Assembly: GCA_031255985.1 (NCBI GenBank)
Contig: JAIRRL010000086.1
Coordinates: forward strand, 1-13,114
DNA from: Gracilibacteraceae bacterium
GTDB lineage: Bacteria > Bacillota > Desulfitobacteriia > Desulfitobacteriales > Syntrophobotulaceae
Length of the DNA stretch: 13,114 nucleotides
Direction: 5' to 3'
The notes below the pieces were generated by a model. That model was not told the origin of the DNA, did not search any database, and saw nothing but the letters and a program-made list of their open reading frames with translations. Position numbers and translations under genes: made by a program. Positions 1 through 6,144 of the stretch are shown here, piece by piece. Each line of letters begins with the position of its first letter. The first letter of the stretch is position 1.

Positions 1-79
1 CAGTTCCTTGTTGGTCGTGGGCCGGCCGGTCACCGGCGCGGCGGATCCGCGCGCGGCGCTGGAGCGCCTGTGGGATTAA
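1..79 (+). CDS. pyrF: 3' end of probable orotidine 5'-phosphate decarboxylase (partial)
   Basis: Only the last 25 codons are present, read in the frame starting at base 2 and ending at TAA 77-79. The translation contains LLVVGRPVTGAADPRAALER. This matches the C-terminal end of bacterial OMP decarboxylase, where a VVGRPIT-like phosphate-binding turn is followed by a DP-x-A-A-x-E helix. PyrF converts OMP to UMP in the cytoplasm, the last step of de novo pyrimidine synthesis. The remainder of the gene and its start lie outside the window. Hexulose-phosphate synthase and other members of the OMPDC superfamily have a similar tail, so the name rests on this short motif alone. Confidence 0.65.
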   Translation, partial: SSLLVVGRPVTGAADPRAALERLWD

Positions 80-127
80 AGGAATTGGCCTCGACGCGGC
101 GCGCGGCGCGGACTATTCGATCAGACT

Positions 128-178
128 GAAGCGGGCTGACGCGCTTGAGTTTTGGCTTGCGGGCGTCAGTCCGCCTTC
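128..178 (+). promoter_or_regulatory. Long stem-loop in the metF leader
   Basis: GCGGGCTGACGC at 131-142 pairs with GCGTCAGTCCGC at 163-174 over 12 positions with one G-T pair, closing a 20-nt loop. GAA at 128-130 can extend the stem with TTC at 176-178 across a one-base bulge. No T-tract follows, so it does not look like a complete intrinsic terminator for pyrF. It could be a factor-dependent or weak terminator, an RNA-stabilising structure or a leader element. I recognise no riboswitch class here. Confidence 0.45.
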
Positions 179-182
179 GTCG

Positions 183-208
183 AGTAAGAGTAAGAGTAAG
201 AGTAAGAG
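183..208 (+). repeat. Hexanucleotide tandem repeat (AGTAAG) containing the metF ribosome binding site
   Basis: Four perfect copies of AGTAAG occupy 183-206 and are followed by AG. The last copy runs into GGA, creating AAGAGGA at 204-210, ten bases before the metF ATG at 221. This is the only good Shine-Dalgarno sequence near that start. The repeat unit resembles a weak Shine-Dalgarno sequence, so earlier copies may offer extra low-affinity sites. Changes in copy number would not alter the spacing between the last site and the ATG. Confidence 0.85.
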
Positions 209-220
209 GAATCGAAAGCA

Positions 221-1192
221 ATGGAAAAAATAGAAAAAGTAGACAAAATGAATAAAGTTGACAAGGTAGATAAGGTAGATGAAGTTAGCAAGATAGATAA
301 AATTGAAAAAATTGATAATATTTTCGTGGAAGGGCGCGCCGTTTTTTCGCTGGAAGTTTTTCCGCCCAAAAAAGACGGCCCGATCGAGAAAATTTATGCG
401 GCTCTGAAGGAGCTGCGGGAACTCAACCCGGATTTTATCAGCGTGACTTACGGCGCGGGCGGCAATCCGGCCGACAGCACGACTGTGGATATCGCTTCTT
501 TTGTGCAGGCGGAACTGGGCGTACCCGCCGTCGCTCATTTGACCTGCGTTAATAGTACGCGGGCGGATGTGGGCCAATATCTGGTCCGGCTGCGCGAACG
601 GGGCGTTCTCAATATTTTGGCCCTGCGCGGCGACGTCAGCCCTGAAGGCGAGCGCAAATGGGATTTCCCTTACGCGGTCGATCTCATTCGTTTTATCCGC
701 GAGCAGGACGGTGATTTTCATCTGAGCGCGGCCTGCTACCCGGAAGGACATGTAGAAGCGCCTTCGCCGGCGGAGGATTTGCGCCGCTTGCTGGCCAAAA
801 CGGAAGCGGGGGCCGGGCATTTGATCAGCCAGTTGTTCTTTGACAACGCGATTTTCTTCGATTTTGTCCGCCGGGCCAGAGCGATAGGGGTGACGGCGCG
901 GATTGAGGCTGGGATCATGCCCGTTCTCAACGTCAGGCAAATTCAGCGTATGGTCTCTCTTTGCGGGGCGAGTATCCCGTCGGCCCTGGCTAAAATTATG
1001 AGCCGCTGGGAACACGATCCGCAGGCTTTGCGCCGGGCCGGGGTCGCTTACGCCGCCGCCCAGATAGCCGATTTGCTGGCTAACGGCGCGGAGGGTATTC
1101 ATCTGTACACGATGAACGACGCGGCAGTGGCGCGGGAAATAGCCGCTCTTTTGCCGGCCAGGGCGGCAAAAGACGGCGGAAGCGCGCGGTGA
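221..1192 (+). CDS. metF: 5,10-methylenetetrahydrofolate reductase with repetitive N-terminal extension
   Basis: This cytoplasmic flavoprotein reduces methylene-THF to 5-methyl-THF, the methyl donor for methionine synthase or, in acetogens, the Wood-Ljungdahl pathway. Family motifs appear in order: FSLEVFPPK (42-50, with E45 matching catalytic Glu28 of E. coli MetF), SVTYGAGG (74-81), HLTCV (106-110), LRGD (135-138, flavin-side Asp), CYPEGH (172-177), then KTEAGAGHLISQ and EAGIMPV. ATG 221 is chosen because AAGAGGA lies ten bases upstream. The internal ATG at 248 and GTG at 326 lack a visible ribosome binding site. The catalytic barrel begins near residue 35. Residues 2-34 are an acid/Lys/aliphatic tripeptide repeat absent from MetF proteins I know, with an AT-rich base composition quite unlike the rest of the gene. 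The final TGA overlaps the next GTG start in GTGA, indicating translational coupling. No metV or metH is in the window. Confidence 0.93.
   Translation: MEKIEKVDKMNKVDKVDKVDEVSKIDKIEKIDNIFVEGRAVFSLEVFPPKKDGPIEKIYAALKELRELNPDFISVTYGAGGNPADSTTVDIASFVQAELGVPAVAHLTCVNSTRADVGQYLVRLRERGVLNILALRGDVSPEGERKWDFPYAVDLIRFIREQDGDFHLSAACYPEGHVEAPSPAEDLRRLLAKTEAGAGHLISQLFFDNAIFFDFVRRARAIGVTARIEAGIMPVLNVRQIQRMVSLCGASIPSALAKIMSRWEHDPQALRRAGVAYAAAQIADLLANGAEGIHLYTMNDAAVAREIAALLPARAAKDGGSAR
224..322 (+). repeat. Eleven tandem 9-bp units encoding a [D/E/N/S]-[K]-[V/I/M]-type tripeptide repeat
   Basis: Directly after the metF ATG, 99 bases divide into eleven in-frame 9-mers of the pattern GAn-AAr-rTn. GATAAGGTA and close variants such as GACAAGGTA sit in the middle, and units such as GAAAAAATT flank them. 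Each encodes an acidic or polar residue, then Lys (Glu in unit 7, Asn in unit 11), then Val, Ile or Met. I count 23 G or C in 99 bases, against a clear majority of G+C in the neighbouring genes. The units are degenerate, so this is an old or selected array rather than a fresh expansion. It ends where the conserved MetF fold begins. Confidence 0.9.
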
Positions 1193-1884
1193 GCGCCGAC
1201 GGCGGCGACGGCAAAAGCTGGACGGTTGACCTGGCGGAAGCCGCCCGCTATCTTGGTTATAAGGAAGCGCCCGACGCGGTTATGGCGGAACGGCTGCGGG
1301 CCGCGGCCCGCAGCGTGACGCAAGCGGCCCGCCCGCGTTATATTTACGCTTGCTGGCCTTTGCTGGTAACAGAGGGCGGCTGTGAGCTGGAGGGCGCGCT
1401 TTTTTTGCCCGGCGCAAGTATTGTTCGGCACTTGAGCGGCTGCGGCGAGGCTTTTTTACTGGCGGCGACGCTGGGGGCCGACGTGGACGCGCTGCTTCGG
1501 CGCACGGCCCTGACTGATATTTTGGCCGGCGTCTTCATGGACGCCTGCGCCACCGCTTTGGTGGAGCAGGTTATGGACGGGGCGGAGGCGGAAATCCAGC
1601 GAAACCGCGCCGGCGAGGGCAAGGAAAAAATTTATTTCACTTCGCGCTTCAGCCCCGGTTACGGCGATTTGCCGCTGGCGGCGCAGCCGGTGGTCGTCCG
1701 GCTTTTGGACGCGCCGCGCCGGATCGGTCTCAGCGTGACAGCGACAAACATTCTGGTTCCGCGCAAATCGGTGACTGCCGTATTCGGCGCCGGGACGAAG
1801 CCCCGGCCGGTATGCCGCGGCGCCGGGGCGGCAAGCCGCTGTCTTGTTTGCCCCATGCGGGAAGAATGTCCTTACAAGGGCTGA
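1189..1884 (+). CDS. Stand-alone B12-dependent methionine synthase activation-domain protein
   Basis: This 231-residue protein matches the C-terminal reactivation domain of MetH, which binds S-adenosylmethionine and remethylates cobalamin after accidental oxidation to cob(II)alamin. The sequence RFSPGYGDLP at 153-162 fits the SAM-binding pattern R-x3-G-Y-x3-P of E. coli MetH. The downstream IGLSVTATNILVPRKSVTAV segment is also typical of the domain. Many anaerobic Bacillota and Thermotoga carry this domain as a separate polypeptide that serves a shortened MetH. The C terminus has Cys209, Cys218, Cys221 and Cys227 (the last three as C-x2-C-x5-C), a possible metal site common in this stand-alone form and absent from E. 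coli MetH. The GTG start overlaps the metF stop by four bases. CGGAAG upstream is a modest ribosome binding site. Co-transcription with metF fits a shared role in methionine methyl supply. Confidence 0.85.
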   Translation: MSADGGDGKSWTVDLAEAARYLGYKEAPDAVMAERLRAAARSVTQAARPRYIYACWPLLVTEGGCELEGALFLPGASIVRHLSGCGEAFLLAATLGADVDALLRRTALTDILAGVFMDACATALVEQVMDGAEAEIQRNRAGEGKEKIYFTSRFSPGYGDLPLAAQPVVVRLLDAPRRIGLSVTATNILVPRKSVTAVFGAGTKPRPVCRGAGAASRCLVCPMREECPYKG

Positions 1885-1903
1885 GAGAAGACGGCCTTGA
1901 GAG

Positions 1904-1942
1904 AAACCGGCGGCGGCGATGCAAGCAGCCGCCGGCCGGTTT
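1904..1942. terminator. Bidirectional terminator-like hairpin between convergent genes
   Basis: AAACCGGCGGCGGC at 1904-1917 pairs with GCCGCCGGCCGGTTT at 1928-1942 with a single bulged base and a 10-nt loop. It lies between the plus-strand methionine synthase activation gene (stop at 1884) and the minus-strand nif3 gene, whose TAA (1941-1943) overlaps the right arm. T-runs are short on both sides (TTT, followed on the minus strand by CTCTC), so efficiency is uncertain, but position and stem strength favour two-way termination. Confidence 0.6.
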
Positions 1943-3092
1943 AAAATTCCTGCCGGCTGACTGTCACCGTGACCCCGGCTAATTCCCGCCGCCCGCGTAA
2001 ATAGTCCGCCAGCGCGGTCAGCATCGGCGCTTCGCTCAAAAAATGGCCCATCTCCGCCACGGCCGTTCCCTGGGTCAAACAGTCAAGCCGCTGGTGGTAA
2101 TCCAATTCCCCGGTGATAAAGAGATCCGCCCCGCGCCGTCTCGCTTTGGCGGCCAGGCTGTTGCCGCCGCCGTTGCTGACGGCCACGCGCCGCACCGGAT
2201 GATCCGGCGGCCCGAACCAGCGGATAGCGGATAAATCATAGCGTTGCGCCCAAAGAGCGGCGTCAGGGGCGCTCAGGGCGGCGAGAAAATTATCCCGCGC
2301 GACGCGCAGCGGCACGGTTTCAGGCAGACGGCCGAAAAGACCGTAGCCGCGCCGTTTTCCCTCGTTGGCCAGGGGAATGACGTCATAAGCCGGTTCTTCG
2401 TAAGGATGAGACCGGCGCAAGGCCCGCAGCGCCCGTTTCAGGTTTTTGGCCGCCGTCACGCTTTCCAGGCGCGTCTCCGGCACGCGGGTCAAATCGCCCA
2501 CCCGGCCGCTGTAAGGGGTCGCGCCGGGGAGGGGGCGAAACATCCCTTCCCCTTCCGTTTGAAAAAAACATTCCGCGTAAGCGTCGCTGTGGGGGCCGCT
2601 TGTCGTCCCCGCCCCGACGCCCGCGGCCGCCAAGGCCCGGCGCAGATTTTCCGCTTGGGCGGGCGGGACGTAAACAACGATTTTGAACAGATCGTCAGTT
2701 CCCGTCGTCTCCAGAAAATCCGTTTCTGTCAAAGCCAGCGCTCGGCCGAAAGCCAGACTGGCGGAGAGAGGCGACTGATCCAGGTTGGTGTGAGCGGCCA
2801 GGTAGGCGATGCCGCGGCGGCAGAGACTGAGGGGGACCTGGGCGGCCGGGTTGTCTGCGCGCAGATTGCGCAGCGGTTGAAAAAGGAGGGGGTGATGAGC
2901 TACGATCAGTTCCGCCCCCAGGGCGGCGGCCTCATCGACTACGGCGGGCACGCCGTCCAGGGCGACGAGTATAGCGCCGACCTCCTGTTTCCCGTCCCCC
3001 ACGAGCAGGCCGGGGTTATCCCAGCTCTCCGCCCAGGCTTTGGGCGCCGTCTCTTCAATCAACTGTTCGATCAATCCGACGGATACAGCCAT
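1941..3092 (-). CDS. Nif3/YqfO-like dinuclear metal-binding protein (DUF34 family)
   Basis: This 383-residue protein belongs to the Nif3-like family, also annotated GTP cyclohydrolase 1 type 2 homolog; the physiological reaction is not settled. Metal ligands of the family are visible in both halves: H66-H67 in AHHPL and D105 in HTNLD at the front, and GELDYHQ (328-334) and GHFLSE (349-354) at the back. The middle, starting near FKIVVYVPP, is the extra PII/CutA-like domain seen in the longer B. subtilis YqfO form, with the SHPYEEPAYDVIPL signature. I place the start at ATG 3090-3092 because GGGAGG (complement of 3103-3108) lies ten bases upstream. A start at 3110 would put that site inside the gene. 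The start overlaps the end of trmK by 22 bases, and the trmK-yqfO order is conserved in Bacillota. It is the last gene of the folC operon. Confidence 0.9.
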   Translation of the reverse strand: MAVSVGLIEQLIEETAPKAWAESWDNPGLLVGDGKQEVGAILVALDGVPAVVDEAAALGAELIVAHHPLLFQPLRNLRADNPAAQVPLSLCRRGIAYLAAHTNLDQSPLSASLAFGRALALTETDFLETTGTDDLFKIVVYVPPAQAENLRRALAAAGVGAGTTSGPHSDAYAECFFQTEGEGMFRPLPGATPYSGRVGDLTRVPETRLESVTAAKNLKRALRALRRSHPYEEPAYDVIPLANEGKRRGYGLFGRLPETVPLRVARDNFLAALSAPDAALWAQRYDLSAIRWFGPPDHPVRRVAVSNGGGNSLAAKARRRGADLFITGELDYHQRLDCLTQGTAVAEMGHFLSEAPMLTALADYLRGRRELAGVTVTVSRQEF

Positions 3093-3847
3093 TTTTCCAT
3101 TTCCTCCCATATAATAAGGCGGCGGCGTAGCTGAGCGAGCCGTTCCTCGGCCGCCGCTGTTCGCCCCGCTTGTGCCAAGCGGGTGGCCGCCCGCCGCAGC
3201 CGCCCGCTTTCTGCCTGTAAAACCCGCCGGAAAAGCGGGCCGGCGGCGGCGGGCAGCATCGGCCCGTACTCCGCCCAGAATTCCGGCCGGGGGCGGCCGT
3301 CCGGCCAGTCCGCCGTCTCGCCCGCCCCCGTCTCCGTCCCCGCCTGATCAGTCGCCGGGCCGCGCTCCCAGCGCATGACCGTGTAAATCCGGCCGCCGTC
3401 CTCCGTCAGCTCCTCCGCCGCCAAGCGCCAGCGCCGGGCCAGGAGGGCGCGGCGCAAGGCGCTCTCCCCGCCCTGGGGCTGCAGCACCAGAGTCTGGGTT
3501 CCGGCCAGGGCTTCCTGCTTCGGGGTCAATATCGCCAGCATCAGGGCGCCGCCCATGCCGGCTATAGTCACGGCGTCCGCTTCGCCGCGGCGGAGCGGCG
3601 TCAGCCCGTCGCCCAGCCGCAAGGCGACGCGGTCTTTCAGACCGCGCCGGGCCACATTCCGGCGTCCGGCTGCCAGCGGCCCGGCCCGGACGTCCGTGCC
3701 TATAGCCGAACGGATCCCGCCCGTCAGGGTGAGAAAAATCGGCAGCAGGGCGTGATCCGTGCCGACGTCGCCCAAACGGGCGCCGGCCGGCACATGGGCG
3801 GCCACCGCCGTCAGGCGGGGACTCAGTTTTACCGGGGTATTATCCAT
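3071..3847 (-). CDS. trmK: tRNA (adenine(22)-N1)-methyltransferase
   Basis: TrmK uses SAM to methylate N1 of A22 in bacterial tRNAs. The Rossmann methyltransferase core shows GDVGTDHALLP (26-36, motif I), GTDVR (50-54, ribose-binding acidic residue), LGDGL (78-82) and the family signature TIAGMGG (94-100). These are followed by LVLQPQ and a C-terminal helical, Arg/Ala-rich region likely to form a coiled coil. The start at ATG 3845-3847 is preferred because the alignable fold begins just after it and GGGTGA lies about eight bases upstream. An upstream in-frame start at 3904 would add an unrelated hydrophobic leader. The start overlaps the rex stop by eight bases. A Pro/Gly/Thr-rich insert follows the YTVMRWE strand, making the protein (258 residues) somewhat longer than typical members. 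Confidence 0.9.
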   Translation of the reverse strand: MDNTPVKLSPRLTAVAAHVPAGARLGDVGTDHALLPIFLTLTGGIRSAIGTDVRAGPLAAGRRNVARRGLKDRVALRLGDGLTPLRRGEADAVTIAGMGGALMLAILTPKQEALAGTQTLVLQPQGGESALRRALLARRWRLAAEELTEDGGRIYTVMRWERGPATDQAGTETGAGETADWPDGRPRPEFWAEYGPMLPAAAGPLFRRVLQAESGRLRRAATRLAQAGRTAAAEERLAQLRRRLIIWEEMEKWLYPSD

Positions 3848-4475
3848 GCCGGGGATCACCCAGCAAAAAAGCCAGCGCTTCCAGTTGCGAAGCCAGATCC
3901 ACATGCCGCACGTGGACGGAAAACGGCGCCGTCAGACTGGCGGGGGCAAAATTAAGTATAGACTTTACCCCGCCGGCCACAAGGGCGTCCGCCGCGCTTT
4001 GGGCTTCAGGGGCCGGCACGCAGATGACGCCGATGTCCGCTTCCCGCTGCCGCGCCACTTCTCGGATACGGTCGGCGGCGAACACTTCTACCCCCGCGAA
4101 AAATTCGCCGATTTTGGTCGGGTCGCTGTCAAAAGCGCAACTGACCACAAACCCGTTCTCCCGAAAGCCCTGATAAGCGATCAAAGCCCGGCCCAGGCTG
4201 CCGACCCCGACCAGAGCCAGCCGCCATTCGTTGTTCAGGTTCAGGATCTCTTTAATGTGTTCGATCAGGTCTTTGATCCGATAGCCGACGCCCCGGACGC
4301 CGAATTCGCCGAAATAAGCCAAATCCTTGCGCACCTGCGCCGGCGTGACGCTCGCCCCGGCGGCTATATCGGCGGAGGAAACCGTTTCCTTTCCCTCCTT
4401 ATCCATCTGAATTAAATAACGTGAATAAACAGACATACGCATGATCGTCGCCAGAGGAATTTTCACAAACTTCAA
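3840..4475 (-). CDS. rex: Redox-sensing transcriptional repressor Rex
   Basis: Rex is a dimeric repressor that leaves its operator when NADH binds, de-repressing fermentation and electron-transfer genes. The N-terminal winged helix is clear: IPLATIMRM, then SSADIAAGASVTPAQVRKDL and FGEFGVRGVGY (residues 33-65). The Rossmann domain has GVGSLG (90-95) and the acidic FDSDP (115-119) expected for NADH binding. Length (211) is normal. The start is TTG at 4473-4475, giving MKFVKIPLATI, the expected family N terminus. GGAGGAGG sits eight bases upstream, within the folC 3' end, and the folC TAA abuts the TTG directly. Translation is probably coupled to folC. Its likely nearby target is the divergent etf operon, which carries a Rex-like inverted repeat at 6039-6056. 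Confidence 0.96.
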   Translation of the reverse strand: MKFVKIPLATIMRMSVYSRYLIQMDKEGKETVSSADIAAGASVTPAQVRKDLAYFGEFGVRGVGYRIKDLIEHIKEILNLNNEWRLALVGVGSLGRALIAYQGFRENGFVVSCAFDSDPTKIGEFFAGVEVFAADRIREVARQREADIGVICVPAPEAQSAADALVAGGVKSILNFAPASLTAPFSVHVRHVDLASQLEALAFLLGDPRHG

Positions 4476-5840
4476 TTAACTGTCCTCCTCCTTTTCCCCG
4501 CCCGCCGCCCGGCCGGTCAGATAGCTGCGCGCGGCGCCCACCAAATAAAACGAACCCGTCACGCAAATCAGGTCGTTTACTCCCGCTTCCCGCCGGCAAG
4601 CCGCCAGGGCGGCGCTAGGGTTCTCAATCGCTTCCACCCGCTCCGCCCCGGCGCAGGCGGCGGCCAGGGCGGCCGTTTCCGCAAAGGCGGCCCTGGGCGA
4701 ATCCGGGCGCGTCACTATCACCCGGTCGGCCAGAGGAACGATGAGAGCGGCTATTTTGGCGATTTCCTTGTCGGCCAGGACGCCGAGACAGAGAATCAGA
4801 CGGTCGCGCCGGTAAGCCGCGCCGGCGTATTCCGTGAGAGCGGCGGCCAGCGTTCGCATAGCCGCTTCGTTGTGGGCGCCGTCCAGCAAAAATCTTCTGC
4901 CGCCGCAGAAAATCAATTCCTGCCGGCCCGGCCATTCCGCCGCCGCCAGACCCCGCCTGACCGCGCCCGGCGTGACGCGCGCCCCCCGCTCCTGCCGCAG
5001 CCATTCCGCCGCCGTCAGCGCTACGGCGGCGTTCAAACGCTGATGTTCGCCCCGCAGACCTATTTCCAGGCCGGCGTGAATCCGGCCGGGACTGTAATAG
5101 TCCATGCTGTCGCCCGGCCGCCGCCCCGCCTGAGTCCATTTGACGTCCCGCCCCACCTCAATCAGGCGGCAGTCCAGCTCCGCCGCCGTTTGGCGCAAAA
5201 TCCGCATGACTGCCGGCGGTTGCGGCGCGGAAATCACCGGCACGCCGGGCTTGATGATTCCGGCCTTCACTTTGGCAATTTTTTCCAGCGTGTCTCCGAG
5301 ATAATCGGGATGATCAAAGCTGATGCTCGTCAAAACGGAGATAAGCGGCGTCACGACGTTGGTCGAGTCAATCGCGCCGCCCAATCCCACTTCCAGCAGG
5401 ACATAATCCGGCCGCCGCGAGGCGAAATAATCCAGCGCCAGCGCAGTGGACACCTCGAATTCCGTCGGGTGTTCGCCGCCGTCTTTCAGCAGTTCCGCCA
5501 GCAGCGGCTTCATTTTTTCAATCCCCGCTACTGTGTCGCCGGGACTGATCATGGCCCCGTTTACAGTGATCCGCTCGCGATAATCCTCCAGATGGGGGGA
5601 GGTGAAAGCTCCGACCGTATGGCCGGCCTGGACGAGTATGCTTTGCAGCAAAGCCAGCACGGAACCTTTGCCGTTTGTGCCGCCGATATGAATAACGGGC
5701 AGTCCGCGCTCCGGCCGCCCTAAACGGGCCAGCAGCGCTTCCATGCGCCCCAGGCCCAGATTCACCCCGAAAGCCGTCAGGGAGCGGATAAAGCGAAGCG
5801 CTTCCGCGTAAGCTTCCTGTGCCGGTAACGGTTTAATCAT
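4476..5840 (-). CDS. folC: Folylpolyglutamate synthase / dihydrofolate synthase
   Basis: FolC is a Mur-ligase-type ATP-dependent enzyme that adds glutamate to dihydropteroate and/or reduced folates in the cytoplasm. The sequence shows the P-loop GTNGKGS (54-60), TSPHL (80-84), EVGLGG (150-155), SFDHPDYLG (174-182), the lysine-containing KAGIIK (192-197, K192 being the usual carbamylated lysine) and DGAHN (320-324) at the C-terminal domain. Length (454) is normal for the bacterial enzyme. The residue before K192 is Val, where EKAGI is usual, which is a minor oddity. ATG 5838-5840 has a modest AGGGG site about ten bases upstream. It is the first gene of the folC-rex-trmK-nif3 operon. Whether it has one or both activities cannot be read from the sequence. 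Confidence 0.95.
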   Translation of the reverse strand: MIKPLPAQEAYAEALRFIRSLTAFGVNLGLGRMEALLARLGRPERGLPVIHIGGTNGKGSVLALLQSILVQAGHTVGAFTSPHLEDYRERITVNGAMISPGDTVAGIEKMKPLLAELLKDGGEHPTEFEVSTALALDYFASRRPDYVLLEVGLGGAIDSTNVVTPLISVLTSISFDHPDYLGDTLEKIAKVKAGIIKPGVPVISAPQPPAVMRILRQTAAELDCRLIEVGRDVKWTQAGRRPGDSMDYYSPGRIHAGLEIGLRGEHQRLNAAVALTAAEWLRQERGARVTPGAVRRGLAAAEWPGRQELIFCGGRRFLLDGAHNEAAMRTLAAALTEYAGAAYRRDRLILCLGVLADKEIAKIAALIVPLADRVIVTRPDSPRAAFAETAALAAACAGAERVEAIENPSAALAACRREAGVNDLICVTGSFYLVGAARSYLTGRAAGGEKEEDS

Positions 5841-5881
5841 TGATCTTCGCCCCTGAAATCAAGTTATATTTGCCTTATTTA

Positions 5882-5910
5882 AGTATACCACCGCCGCCGC
5901 CGCTTTTCAA
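5882..5910 (-). promoter_or_regulatory. Sigma-A-type promoter of the folC-rex-trmK-nif3 operon
   Basis: On the minus strand TTGAAA (complement of 5905-5910) and TATACT (complement of 5882-5887) are separated by exactly 17 bases. Each hexamer matches the consensus at five of six positions. The predicted transcript would start near 5875, giving a short leader of about 35 nt before folC. Confidence 0.8.
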
Positions 5911-5948
5911 GCCGCGACCGGAGACGCGCCCCCAAGCCGCGACCGGAG
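5908..5948. repeat. 16-bp direct repeat between the divergent promoters
   Basis: CAAGCCGCGACCGGAG occurs identically at 5908-5923 and 5933-5948, a period of 25 bases. The first copy overlaps the -35 hexamer of the folC promoter by three bases. Both copies lie upstream of the etfB -35 element. They could be tandem binding sites for a regulator or a local duplication. Confidence 0.8.
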
Positions 5949-5978
5949 CCGTATGCCGTAGGCAATTTCCGGCGGCGC

Positions 5979-6007
5979 TTGACAGATTTCTCTGAATTTG
6001 ATACACT
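5979..6007 (+). promoter_or_regulatory. Sigma-A-type promoter of the etfB-etfA operon
   Basis: A perfect TTGACA at 5979-5984 is followed after 17 bases by TACACT at 6002-6007, a -10 element with four of six consensus positions. Transcription would start near 6014, leaving a leader of about 130 nt that includes the Rex-like site. Confidence 0.7.
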
Positions 6008-6038
6008 GACTAACAACATAGGCATTATGGCAGTCTGC

Positions 6039-6056
6039 TCGTTGAGCCTTTAACGA
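6039..6056. promoter_or_regulatory. Candidate Rex operator in the etfB leader
   Basis: TCGTTGAGCCTTTAACGA is an inverted repeat with six of seven arm positions symmetric around a 4-bp centre. It matches 11 of the 14 defined positions of the clostridial-type Rex consensus TTGTTAANNNNTTAACAA. It lies about 25-40 bases downstream of the predicted etfB start, so it could act as a roadblock or overlap a second weak promoter. The rex gene is in the divergent operon, and etf genes are known Rex targets in other anaerobes. Confidence 0.5.
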
Positions 6057-6144
6057 CGACCTGCGGCGGCGGAAGCAAAAGCGGCCCAGGCGCGGAAGCA
6101 TTTGCAGCCGCGGCGGAAAAAATAATTTTGATGAGGGAAAGTTC

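Larger units (their letters stand above)
5841..6144. other. Divergent regulatory intergenic region between folC and etfB
   Basis: These 304 bases contain no credible gene. From left to right they hold the folC leader (about 35 nt) and its promoter, a 16-bp direct repeat, a short GC-rich spacer, the etfB promoter and a roughly 130-nt etfB leader. The leader contains a Rex-like inverted repeat, a 9-bp direct repeat GCGGAAGCA at 6069-6077 and 6092-6100, and a good ribosome binding site GAGGG at 6133-6137. I recognise no riboswitch. Confidence 0.8.

Noticed and set aside
80..220. SAM, T-box or cobalamin riboswitch upstream of metF
   Set aside because: I see only a single long stem and a tandem repeat in the 141-base gap, with no conserved core motifs of these classes.
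183..322. CRISPR-like or VNTR element independent of genes
   Set aside because: The units are 6 and 9 bp, contiguous and without spacers. The second array is in frame with metF, so it is a coding tandem repeat rather than a CRISPR.
113..1102. Long open frame antisense to metF
   Set aside because: It is antisense to a gene with clear family motifs. Its product is low-complexity over the repeat region and shows no recognisable domain. GC-rich codon bias readily leaves such open antisense frames.
2244..3134. Long plus-strand open frame opposite nif3
   Set aside because: It lies entirely opposite a well-supported Nif3-like gene. The translation is rich in Arg, Gly and Gln with no domain, typical of an antisense shadow.
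4460..4475. TTGTGAAAATT-like Rex half-site at the start of rex
   Set aside because: It encodes the conserved FVKIP residues of Rex and has no matching second arm, so it is probably coincidental.
4872..5723. Long plus-strand open frame opposite folC
   Set aside because: folC has every expected catalytic motif on the other strand. This frame has none and no ribosome binding site.
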